From assembly GCA_030141605.1 (NCBI GenBank), contig JAQGDQ010000171.1, positions 290,426 to 354,425 on the forward strand: DNA of 64,000 nucleotides, given 5' to 3'. The DNA is from Tubiluchus corallicola. Lineage: Eukaryota > Priapulida > Priapulimorpha > Priapulimorphida > Tubiluchidae. Below the pieces are notes generated by a model. It ran no database searches. It was not told the origin of the DNA and saw nothing but the letters and a program-made list of their open reading frames with translations. Positions 1-10,576 of this stretch are shown in pieces (position 1 is the first letter of the stretch; each line of letters opens with the position of its first letter). Made by a program: the position numbers and the translations under genes.

Positions 1-457
1 CCCTCTCACACACGTCTTCATACGTGCTGTAACAACGCAAAAAAACTGAAACGCGTTTGTATTTGAACACACTAAGTTTAAAATTTTACACAGTCTTCCC
101 CTACACTGATTTTGTTTGACGAATTGCTGTATGTGCCGTCAAAAAACGTCAACTTATTTTTGATACAGCACTGTATGGCAAAGGAACTACATGGTGCACG
201 TAGTACTTCTTGAGCACCCCATAGGCCATTTGCAGCTTCGCACTTTAGGTACATAATCAACATATTAGTACTAATTTATAGAGTCTTTCGAAGTGCTGTG
301 CAGTTATGGTTGTTTGTGATGTAGTTAATAAGAGAGTAAATGAATGAACCATATATGATCCTGTATTAAACATCAGATAAAAACAGTGCAACGTAATTTT
401 AATTGAAATTAACATGTAAACATAACTATTTAAACTATTATATCTTGAAGAGAGAAG
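1..457. other. No gene recognised
   Basis: AT-rich sequence with only short open frames. I see no conserved protein motif, RNA gene or terminal-repeat element here. Confidence 0.5.
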
Positions 458-584
458 GCGATGACGAAAACGAAGATGACGATGACAATTATGATAATGA
501 TGATAAAGGTGATGATAAACGACAATGATAATTATGCTGACAGATAGCTGTGGAGGTAATGATTGTGATGATGACGACGACGAC

Positions 585-615
<31 letters not shown>

Positions 616-718
616 GTGATGGTGATGACGATGGCGATGACGATGGCGATGACAATGACAATGACAATGACGATGACGATGGTGATGACGATGACGATGA
701 CGATGATGATGAGGATGA
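458..718. repeat. Imperfect GAT/GAC/GGT trinucleotide array
   Basis: About 260 bp of GAY and GRY triplets with interruptions, purest from about 568 to 712. The period is three, so every frame stays open. The resulting poly-Asp, poly-Met and poly-Ser/His frames are by-products of the repeat, not genes. Confidence 0.9.
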
Positions 719-1788
719 AGTTTCAGCAAGCACAGAAGAAAAAATGTAGTAAAAGGATTACCATGACCCAAGACCGCCAAAACATGGCACCCGAAACCAC
801 CACCAACCAAGTTTTCGTTCCAAGTAAGTTGTCAGCTGAATAGGTGACGTCAGGTCCTGGAAGACATGACCTTCGTAGGTAATTCGCATGGTACCAGGCA
901 GCTGAACCGGGATCGGTGTAACCCCAATGCTGTTGTACCAAACCAAGTCTGTCCGTGCATCTAGATAAAAAGCATTTATTTTCATTAATGGAGAACAGAA
1001 CGGCTTCAAATAAAGACATTCGTTTCAAAAGTTGTTATCGAGTAGTAGTGTTGTGGCTTGCTTAGAAATTTTTCGTTTCATTGGAAATTCTTGTTAATTT
1101 TTGATACTCTATTTTCTTTTTCACGAATATGGCCATCGCTGTTACATTAATAAAACAAAAATCGTCTATGCGACAAAAAGACATTACAAGCTTGTAATTC
1201 TATGCTGAAATACAATTATTGTTGTTCGCTAAACAAGAATTAAGTAACTGTGTAGTTAAATTTTTGTGTCAATGTTGCGAGGAGGCCTCACAAAAATGGA
1301 ACATGCTGTACTTCTACCAAGCGACAAATTCCGTCGTGAGGAGGACGCACAGCTTCTAGCTCGCGGTAGAATTCCTCCCAGGAATTACACGAGGAAAATT
1401 CTTCAGGAGGCGTCTGTGTGAAATGCGCCATAAAAACCTACGTGTTCCATTTTGTACCACATCTTTTTCCTCCGGGAATTTTGCCGTGCGCCCTCACTGT
1501 GAAGGGGCCTAACGTTCGATTACTCATAGTTTTTCCTCTACTGGTTAAATAGATGGTAGTACGACACATGAAACCCGGAAGCAGCTTTCATAGACGTCAT
1601 CCACCCATTCAGTGTCCAGACTCGGCGTTGCTTTAGTTCGATCGATTGCTAAACACATCAACTATTCCTCTGGCCTCTGCCAGAAGAGAAGGTTTATACG
1701 ACGAATTTATTTCGATTAGCCGCAGTCCCTAATTGCCTAACGTAAATTAGACGCCATTAAAGATACTTTTATGACACAGTTTGCAATA
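719..1788. other. No gene recognised; weak inverted repeat inside
   Basis: No coding similarity seen. An imperfect inverted repeat pairs ACAAAAATGGAACATG (1290-1305) with CGTGTTCCATTTTGT (1441-1455), and GAGG-rich sequence lies on both sides. This could be a degraded foldback element, but I cannot define its ends. Confidence 0.35.
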
Positions 1789-1801
1789 GTAATGATAATG
1801 A

Positions 1802-1835
<34 letters not shown>

Positions 1836-1890
1836 GGTGGTGGTGGTGGTGGTGGTGGTGGTGATGATGATGATGGTGATAATAGTAATA
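1789..1890. repeat. ATG/GTG trinucleotide microsatellite
   Basis: A run of ATG triplets passes into a long pure GTG/GGT run (about 1820-1862) and back to ATG triplets. It is the same purine-rich triplet class as the 458-718 array. Confidence 0.92.
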
Positions 1891-2891
1891 ATTTTAAAAA
1901 ACGCTTATATAAACCGTGCCTCTTTTTGCAGGCTCAGATTACCGACTTAGCGTATTCGTACTACGAATCTTTCAAACATTTGCAGTTTCACAGTGTACAA
2001 ATTTCATATGTACACTAGATTTAATGCAAGACATCAACAATGGAAAAAATTCTTAACGACTTTGTCAAAACAGTTTAATGATTACATAGTTAAAGGTAGT
2101 ATGTCCGTTCTTAAATCAGAAAGGAAAATCTGCAAGATGTTAAATAATTTTAGTATAATGATAATGACACTAGTGAACTATGAAAAACATCGTGTCACAA
2201 ATATTCATTGTGCACGGAAACCTAGTGTTATATTTACCATTGCAAGGCTCCCAATAAAAATCTGGTTCATCAGCTCGTATCGTTGACATTTGAAGTACTA
2301 CACAAATGACTGACACAACACAAAGAATCTTCATCTTGAGAAGTTTTTTCTTTCAAAATTCCTTGCTTTACAAGTTTACAAGTGGAAACTTCTGTGCCTT
2401 TTTGTTCTCTGCCCGATAGCTGTGCATCTACTGGGATGAAGACGTGTTGACATCGTACGATGTATCACATAGCACTGTAGCGTCCCCAGAGACAAAATAA
2501 CAGCTAATTGACCCCTGACTAACACTGAGATCAGAGTGTTTTGTTTACTTATATCAAGTTACAAACCAAAAGCTAAGATGAACACTAGGAAAGCTGCTTG
2601 TCATTGAGTCACCTTTAAAACACATGGCTCTATTATTTTTTTATAAATAGAACTTAAATTTGTTAGAGCATTTGCATGCACTTGGTTGCAAGATTGTTAT
2701 TTTGCTAAACAAAGTCATAATATTCGTGAGAAACTTACAGTGCTTTGTGAACAAGCAAGCTGTTTGAGAGCTGGTAAAGAAGGGAGATCAGGTGTAAGCA
2801 GAAGCAGCGTGGTGTGACTTGGTGGCGTGATGTTTGTAGATGCGAAGAAATGGCGCGCGGCTTCTTTGCGAATCACGCACACCTTGTTTAT
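1891..2891. other. No gene recognised
   Basis: The longest plus-strand frame (1993-2286) has low-complexity composition and no motif I recognise. No RNA gene or element ends seen. Confidence 0.4.
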
Positions 2892-3541
2892 AATATATTA
2901 TGTTATGTTATGTTATGTTATGTTATGTTATGTTATGTTATGTTATGTTATGTTATGTTATGTTATCTTATCTTATCTTATCTTATCTTATCTTATCTTA
3001 TCTTATCTTATCTTATCTTATCTTATCTTATCTTATCTTATCTTATCTTATCTTATCTTATCTTATCTTATCTTATCTTATCTTATCTTATCTTATCTTA
3101 TCTTATCTTATCTTATCTTATCTTATCTTATCTTATCTTATCTTATCTTATCTTATCTTATCTTATCTTATCTTATCTTATCTTATCTTATCTTATCTTA
3201 TCTTATCTTATCTTATCTTATCTTATCTTATCTTATCTTATCTTATGTTATGTTATGTTATGTTATGTTATGTTATGTTATGTTATGTTATGTTATGTTA
3301 TGTTATGTTATGTTATGTTATGTTATGTTATGTTATGTTATGTTATGTTATATTTTATATTTATATTATGTTATGTTATGTTATATTATGTTATGTTATA
3401 TTATATTATTATATTATATTATATTATATTATATTATATTATATTATATTATATTATATTATATTATATTATATTATATTATATTATATTATATTATATT
3501 ATATTATATTATATTATATTATATTATATTATATTATATTA
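2892..3541. repeat. Mosaic pentanucleotide array TTATG / TTATC / TTATG / TTATA
   Basis: About 650 bp of five-base repeats in ordered blocks: TTATG (about 2893-2965), TTATC (about 2966-3246), TTATG (about 3247-3350), a short mixed stretch, then TTATA (about 3400-3541). Each block differs from its neighbour by one base at position five. This points to point mutation followed by local expansion. Long frames reading LCYVM or LSYLI repeats in it are artefacts. Confidence 0.97.
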
Positions 3542-4433
3542 TAACTTCATTATATTTATTCGTTCGCTTGATTGTTTAATTGAAATCTAATTCAGAATAA
3601 AATTAACCTATAGTTTTTAACATACCCGTGGGAGATAAGAATGATGTTTACTGAACATGCTGTCTAAGAACCCAGGACACTGGGACAGACAAAAGTTAGT
3701 ACTTACTGTCTGCTACAAATAAAATTAAAAATTTGTTCACATAGTCATTGAGGCAGGTAAGGCAGGTTGTATTTATAAACGCATGACAGCAGGGTTAAAT
3801 TATTGTTCTTAGAGTCAAATTGGGAAGCTTAGCCACCTTAGAAATCATACACTTTTTCATTATTTTCTGACTGACCTATTCTATGCTTGGGTGGGATGAT
3901 ATCGGTCTCACAAAAATTCATTTTTTTGGAATCTGCGCAGCCTGATGGTAAAATTTACTACGCGGGGTGACTGTCCAAATTCTTTTCGATTTCTTTCCTT
4001 ACCAACAAGGCCGTTGGCATGTAACACTGTAAAAATTTCTTACTACATTTTACATTTCGATTACTATCAAAATCAAATCAATAATAGATAAGTCTACTTA
4101 ATTGCGTTATTATAATTATATAAGTTCATACACTACATAACTGTGTAATAAAACAACGCTTACGTAACACAATGTGTGTTAATTTAAAAAGAAATCATAA
4201 ATGATATTATACTCATTGATTAAAGATATTGTTATGGCTCTTATCCGTTACATATTTAATTAATTTCAGTGCTTTCCGGATATATTTTATACATAAGACT
4301 CGAGGCTCCAACGAAAGAGCCTCCGCATCCGCATCTCTGCGATCCGCATGTCAAACAAAAGATCTCCATCTAATGTCGTTTCACGGATGGTTTATTTTCT
4401 GAATCGGGGCCACAGGAAGGAACGTGTGGCGAA
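3542..4433. other. No gene recognised
   Basis: AT-rich spacer without a credible open frame or RNA motif. Confidence 0.4.
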
Positions 4434-4499
4434 AACCTCCAAAGTAGCCCTTTTAAACCTCCAAAATAGCCCTTTTAAACCTCCAAAATAGCCCTTTTG
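4434..4499. repeat. 22-bp tandem repeat, three copies
   Basis: Three near-identical copies of a unit containing ACCTCCAAAATAGCCCTTTT. The first copy has AAGTAG where the other two have AAATAG. Confidence 0.85.
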
Positions 4500-4875
4500 T
4501 CGGCTTTTTCGCAAAACTTAATTAATGATATTAGTATTATAATTTACGCCATATTATTCATGGTCATAATTGCAACATAATTATTAATATCGGGATAAAC
4601 GAGTATTTCAAAGTTTTAGAAGCAAGCTTGGCCTGATTTACCTAGGTCCATTTCTTTTCTGGCATATTTAGTTCCATAGATCGTAATCGATGGCTTTACG
4701 GTCCATTGATTACGGATCATGAAAACTGTGTTTGTAAAAACTGGATCGTAATTTGACCGTAATCCTGCTATAATTTCGCAGCCGACGGTTAAAACAGGAA
4801 TCTGGAAAGAACTTGGAAGCATAGTTATCACGTCACTGGGTGTAATTTTCGCTCTTTTCGTTTTGTGTAGAGATA

Positions 4876-5240
4876 GGGTACAGTCTGCAGTCTTAAGTTT
4901 AGACTGGGCAAAGTTGGAAAGGGTACAGTCTGTAGTCTTAAGTTTAGACTGGGTACAGACGGAAAAGGTACAGTCTGCAGTCTTAACTTTAGACTGGGTA
5001 CAGACGGAAAAGGTACAGTCTGCAGTCTTCAGATGGAATAGGTACATCTGCAGTCGTAAATTTGGACTGGGCACAGATGGAAAGTGTACAGTCTGTAGTC
5101 TTAAGTTTAGACTGGGTACAGACGGAAAAGGTACAGTCTGCAGTCTTAAGTTTAATCTGGATACAGATGGAAAGTGTACAGTCTACAGTCCTAAGTTTAG
5201 ACAGGGTACCAATGGAAAAGGTACAGTTTGAAGTCTTAAG
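4876..5240. repeat. 45-bp minisatellite, about eight units
   Basis: Units start near 4877, 4922, 4967, 5012 (shortened), 5040, 5085, 5130, 5175 and 5220. Each carries GGTACAGTCTGCAGTCTTAA followed by GTTTAGACTGGGTACAGACG and a short purine tail. The 45-bp period equals 15 codons, so several frames on both strands stay open and read as 15-residue repeats (for example LKTADCTFSVCTQSK on the minus strand). The last, partial unit contains the stop codon of the neighbouring DEG/ENaC gene, so the array forms the start of that gene's 3' untranslated region. Confidence 0.93.
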
Positions 5241-7312
5241 TTTCCTGTAACGGTGGTGAACGCAAGAACTCCATTTCTGAGGCGCCATATTTGTCATTAT
5301 TTTTCTCTCCTTGATTCATCACTTTCTTGTTTCTGGCCCGCCGTAATCCCTGCAGCAAAAGCATAACTACATCTGCGAGAAATTCAATAATCTCGTAAAT
5401 TGCCAAAACAGACATGCCAATATACAGTCCCAGCAGGCCACCAATGTCACCTGCCAGATCTGCTTCCTTGTAGGTGATTTCCTCATGGACTTCCTCTACC
5501 ATTGATGTCTCAAACATGACATGGAGCCAAGCCAGTTCGTTTACGCCATCCACAAGTGACTTTAGAGAATAGTTGTTTTGTTTTTCATCCGTCCATGCAC
5601 TGTAGCGCATCAAGTACCCGGTTATATTTGTGGTATTGTGGTACTCTCTGACAAAATTTTTCCATTTCCTTGTTCGATTATGGTCTATCGTGTGACTGGA
5701 CTCCCACGAAGTATGATACCTAAAAGCATTTTACAGAATAGATTTATAAGTTAATTTGTGAGTTAATTTGTGAGGTTCAATTTAACGGGATTTGCAAAAA
5801 TTGCTAATGTCGACGTTAAATTAATATCAATGGTTTTTTTTCATGTAAGTACATGTATCATGCAATGTAGCAGTATCAATTTTTGCAGTCAATTAAATTT
5901 AAAGCCTGTATTTTCAAGTAGTTCAGAGCCTGATTATACATTCTATATATAGAAGAAGTCTGACTACCTTATTTAGCTCGCAATTTTATGTTATAATACA
6001 GAATATGAAGGAAGTACATAAAATAAATAGATAGCTGAACGAAGAAATAAATAAACACCTAAAATAACAGATAAGCAAATAAACAAACAAGCAATTCCAA
6101 TGCGGAATAACTTCGCGTTATGGTGCGTCTTGAATGACCAAACGTGAATGCAACTAAACCTTTACCTAGTTTGATTACATGGTGCAGGACAGTTACACTC
6201 ATCTTCTTCAATTTCAATCATCATAAAACAATCATCATGATCCGATCCAAGTAGAGTTTCACACATTGGAGGTTGATCATCGATTGTCCAACCAGCCTCT
6301 TGTAACAGTTTGTCTGTCAGTGGGATGCTGTTGCTGCTGCAGTTACATTTCTGAATCAACTTTTTTTGTTCGCAAGTCTCCCTGCAAGTCTCAGTCCCGT
6401 ATTTGGTGCCAAACGTTTCCTTAAACACATCTCTAAGTTGGCCTTTGTTCGCTTCTTCTTCTTCTATACAATGATTTTTCGCACGCACTTTGTACACGTC
6501 TGTTCGCTGTATTTTTGCAGTGTTCAAGGTTCCAGCACGCACGAAGAATGGCTTGACACCAACATAACTGTAGCCAGGTGGAGTAATGATGACATTGAAT
6601 CCTGGCTGAGGAGTATTTAATGGCATGTATTCTTCCAGGCTTGCATTCAATAAAAAAGTAAAACCGATCTTTGCCATGGAGCGGTTCACTCTCATTCCCG
6701 CCCGTCGTGCCCCATCTGGAGTCCTTCTCGAAGGATTGAAGGTAAAACAGTTACCCTTATCTAGCTGTATGTTAGTCGTCTCAAAATGTTCAGCTAATTC
6801 ACAACCTCTTAATTCTGATTTCTGTTGAGGCAACTTACACAACAATATAGTATCTTCTAACTGGTGACCGATCCTTAATCGCTGAGTTTGGTTCAATTTA
6901 GCTGCAAATTCTGAATTGAAGGCTTCATAGTTAACTAATCCCAAGCGGTAAAATCGTCAGATACATTATAAAATTCCGGCATAAATTTTTTGTACTCGCT
7001 AAAGCGCATAGAATTTTTGTTGCAAATGGTCACAGATGGTGCAGCAATTGTTTGGCTACTTAGTCGAAATCTAGCAGCAGTCTTTACAGGACGTGAGAGA
7101 TACTTTTTTAACTGTATTCCACTCTGAACGCAGAACAATGATGTAGCCGCTCCTATGAGAGCAATCCAAATGCATTTTCTCACCAAACTTTTTGAACGTT
7201 TTATATTACCTATGCCATGAGTAGCTGTATTGTCTGCTAGTGTAGCTGCTAATGTCTTGATGGACGATTCTTCTCCACTTTCAATCTCAGCATTTTCGTA
7301 ATTTTCTTCCAT
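5236..7312 (-). CDS. DEG/ENaC family sodium channel subunit (frameshifted as sequenced)
   Basis: Predicted amiloride-sensitive-type, sodium-selective trimeric channel subunit of the plasma membrane, about 544 residues, normal for the family. Exon 1 is 7312-6166, intron 6165-5720 (GTAAAG...TTTTAG), exon 2 5719-5236. Seen in order: N-terminal His-Gly gating motif (ATHGIGNIKRSKS, residues 31-43); first membrane helix about 45-67; post-helix motif APSVTICNKN (91-100); Cys-rich extracellular domain with N-glycosylation sites; CPAPCNQTRY, the pre-TM2 CxxPC...Y signature, spanning the splice junction; second helix with ADLAGDIGGLLGLYIGMS, including the selectivity filter GMS near 485-487. The frame breaks after FTAWD at about 6945: the reading frame hits TAG, while the family-like sequence continues in the -1 frame as GLVNYEAF. 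One missing G in a G run would explain this. TGA or other in-frame starts were not tested upstream; CAG|GT just before the ATG could be a 5'UTR splice acceptor. Ligand or stimulus cannot be told from sequence. Confidence 0.9.
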
Positions 7313-10300
7313 ACCTGTCCAAAAGAAGCTTTTACAAAAGACGACAGAAGAGATTTACGTCTTGTAACTTACCACAAAATTTAAATGCAAAAGGGTCCAA
7401 CCGTTATTTTTTGACAAAATAAACCGAATTAGCACTTTGCGTTTCTTGTAAATTGCCTTCTAAGTTCATTCCTCTAAAGGAATCTTGGATCGGCCTTCCT
7501 GGTTAACTGACCTTCCAAGTTAACTGCAAATTTTCGGACATGAACTTTTATTAAAATTTCCTGTAAAAGGTTGTTGCGGCCATGGCGTTCTCTTCTTTAC
7601 AAGACAACAGTGTGTTGAAACTTTAAAATCCCTAAATTTCCAAACCACTTTTTGTGACAGCACTATCTTTACTATTCTGCACTCTCTGCAGAAACATCAA
7701 CACTAGAAGACAATGAAGATGAACGTTCGAATGATTACAGCCGGATTTGCTGAAGCTGTCGACTTTTGTAGTTTGTATACGCATCATTACGATGACATAA
7801 AATTTCCCACGAGACCATACTTTTAATCTGATAAATTTGTCTCTGATCATTAGGCAAAATTGCTTTATAAATAAATAAGCATGTAAAAGAATGAAAATTG
7901 CCATGCACCAATGTATTGCATTAAGCTAAATGGATTCCATTGGAACCATTTTTCGTTGTTGGACATCGCTAATTACAGTGGTAGGTATACAGCATTTCCC
8001 AATGGCATCAATATCGTATTGATTTGCATGCATCTGAACTACGAAGCCCATTGATGATCAGCAGATAAATTTGAAGATTATATACTGCGTTCAAATCTCT
8101 AGTCAAAGCAAAAGACACAATAGTGACAAGTTGATTTATCTGGTTTAATAGCTTATATCGCAACACACACTTATTGCAAAAAAATTACAAAATTACAAAA
8201 TACAATTACAATTTACTGTGGTTCAATGAATCATTTGCATAAAATATAATGAGCATTCCTTTCCTAAATATCTACAAATTGCTATTGATAATGAATTCCA
8301 AAGCTCTATTGTTTAAATTTTGTATTTTATGGATGACAAAAAAGAGGAACCTTGTAAGTATAAACTTGCAAATGCTGACTGCGTGACGCGCGCGCTTTTT
8401 AACAAGTTACTTAAAATGACTGTTATCCGGACAATCTCTAAACACAGTTTATGTTTGTGGCATGAAAGGTCATGCATTTGGATGATCGTTAACACAAGCA
8501 GGATAAATGAGAACAATGATAGATCCTGCATGAACCATGCTAGATTGGTCAGGTGACTCAGGTTTAGGAAGAAGACCTTTATGTACCAGTAGTTTTATTT
8601 CCACATCATTTTATGTTGATAGTGGTGATTAATCTTTCATTTTAAAACACATGTTCACATAAATGGGCACATTGAAGGTATCTCTGCACAGTCTCTGTAT
8701 AAACTTCACCTGTTCTTGATTTATCAGAAAGTTACCATGCTGCCACAATGGGTGATCGAACAAAAAAACGATCGAAACCGGAAACCTGGCCAAGTTCCTC
8801 CTGATGTCACAGACTGTAATGTTGTTTAGTGTGGTTAACTGGTGTGTGTTCCCTTGATAACGCTTTTCACGCAGTGTATCCTAGCAGGATCCTCTTCAAG
8901 AGCTAAAGGGTTTTCATTTGGCGAAGAAGAATTCGACGTATTTTGCTGATTCGGGATATTTTAATCTGAATGAGTGAACGAAAAGGCAGGATATATTCTA
9001 TAAGGTTAATTTGTTTGTTAGTGAAATTCAGACATAGTAACAGCCTTCTTTAAACGCAGTTTTATTTCTTATAAGTTCCTCATTAACTTTTTGTTGATTA
9101 GATGCAGATGCACTTACCACACAAACGCATTAAACACAAAAAAAGAAAAACATCCTGATGAAATTTACACATTCTAATTTAAAAACGTGTTCTAAATAAG
9201 TAGACTCTGGTTCATACTTTTAAAAACTATTAGTATTACTTACCATATTCTGCTATGCAATATTAAGTTATGCTACTTTAGATTTCTTTAGAATCCGAAG
9301 AAAAATAGTTAAAAATAGATAAATTTGCACAGAACTGGGCGCATTTAGCTAACGCCTCTCAGGTATAGAACCAAATGGGATTATTCTCTATCTGTGTACT
9401 TACACTACAGGTCAATAGCCTGTCTGAAAAATTAGAGTAACACGGTTCGGAAGTAGCCTAATTTTACCCTGATTTTTATTAGTATAAATTTTAATAAAGG
9501 TGTGGCCATGGTATTGAGATTTGCACCTGTCGGTAAACTTTAGATCGCTGATCATAAAAATACTTTAAAAACTAAAAACAAGGCAGAAAACCTTTGATAA
9601 GTGAACAAAAACACGTACGTGACACTAAAATGCACAAATGTATTTACAATTTTTACAACAGTACAATATGCTATACCCAGCAGTTACAGTTAAATTAATG
9701 CCTGCGTAGTGAAGCAGAAATTGGCTCTGAAAAAAAAATTAAGGATGACTGCTGTATCACACAACCACAACTATATATGAAACAAAATCAAGAAAAAACG
9801 CCAAAATAGTGAAAGCAGGACATTCGTTTCCTTGTAACATCACCTGAAGGAGATGTTCATTAAAACCTTTAACATTAAAGTTTAAAGCTATAATTTGTTT
9901 CTGCACCTATATTTTTGATTTGCCCTGACACATTTGCCTCCAACAGGGTATGCTTGGCCATCACTGATTGTGTGTTTGTTATGATTTTCAATATTATTAA
10001 AGGAAATAAAGATATGATTTTTTTACTTACTTACATTAATTTTCAGTTTTAGGCTATCACAAAAGTTCAAAGACACGCACTTGTAACTTAGTAATGTTTT
10101 ATGCGTATTGTGCTTGATTAGTATAGTAAAAATATATGAGCATTTACTTATCCAGGATAAGAAAGAAAACAGTTGACTAGCATTATTGCACGTTTACTTT
10201 CTTAGGTGACAGACCTACTGCTAATGTTGAATTGTTGAGCCAGAATTGGAATTTAGCCAATTACCATCGACAATAAGATGAGATGCTGAACTGGAAGAGG

Positions 10301-10576
10301 TACCCTTTAGAAGCATCTATACCTTCTATCAACAAAACGAAGTAGTTGCAAGCAGAAACATTTTAAAACTGCCAGCGTAATGTCTCAACAGAGTTGCCAG
10401 ACTATTAAGACATTCCGTGCGGTCTTAAACATTCACACATTGGAATGAAAGTAAGCAGTCGAACCTATTTTCAAGCTTGCACTGAACATCATTTCTCAAA
10501 AAACAGGAATAAAGATTTGGATTTGCATATTGTATTCACTTTTTCGAGGTAGATTTTCATAAATGTTGTGGTAAAT
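7313..10576. other. Intergenic spacer, no gene recognised
   Basis: Contains the upstream flank of the DEG/ENaC gene and the 3' flank of the kinase-like gene. The minus-strand TTTATT at 9475-9480 (AATAAA on the minus strand) is a possible poly(A) signal for the latter, giving a 3'UTR of about 1.1 kb. Short frames at 7632-7904 and 8313-8556 show no family features. Confidence 0.4.

Noticed and set aside
525-843. Open frames rich in Asp, Met or His/Ser over the GAT array
   Set aside because: They exist only because the repeat period is three; all frames are open and none extends into unique coding-like sequence.
2814-3590. Three 214-258-codon overlapping frames reading LCYVM/LSYLI/LYYII repeats
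   Set aside because: A period-five array without stops opens all frames; composition is pure repeat.
4616-5297. Frames of 102-152 codons on both strands with 15-residue repeats
   Set aside because: Created by the 45-bp minisatellite; kept only as a note on the DEG/ENaC 3' end.
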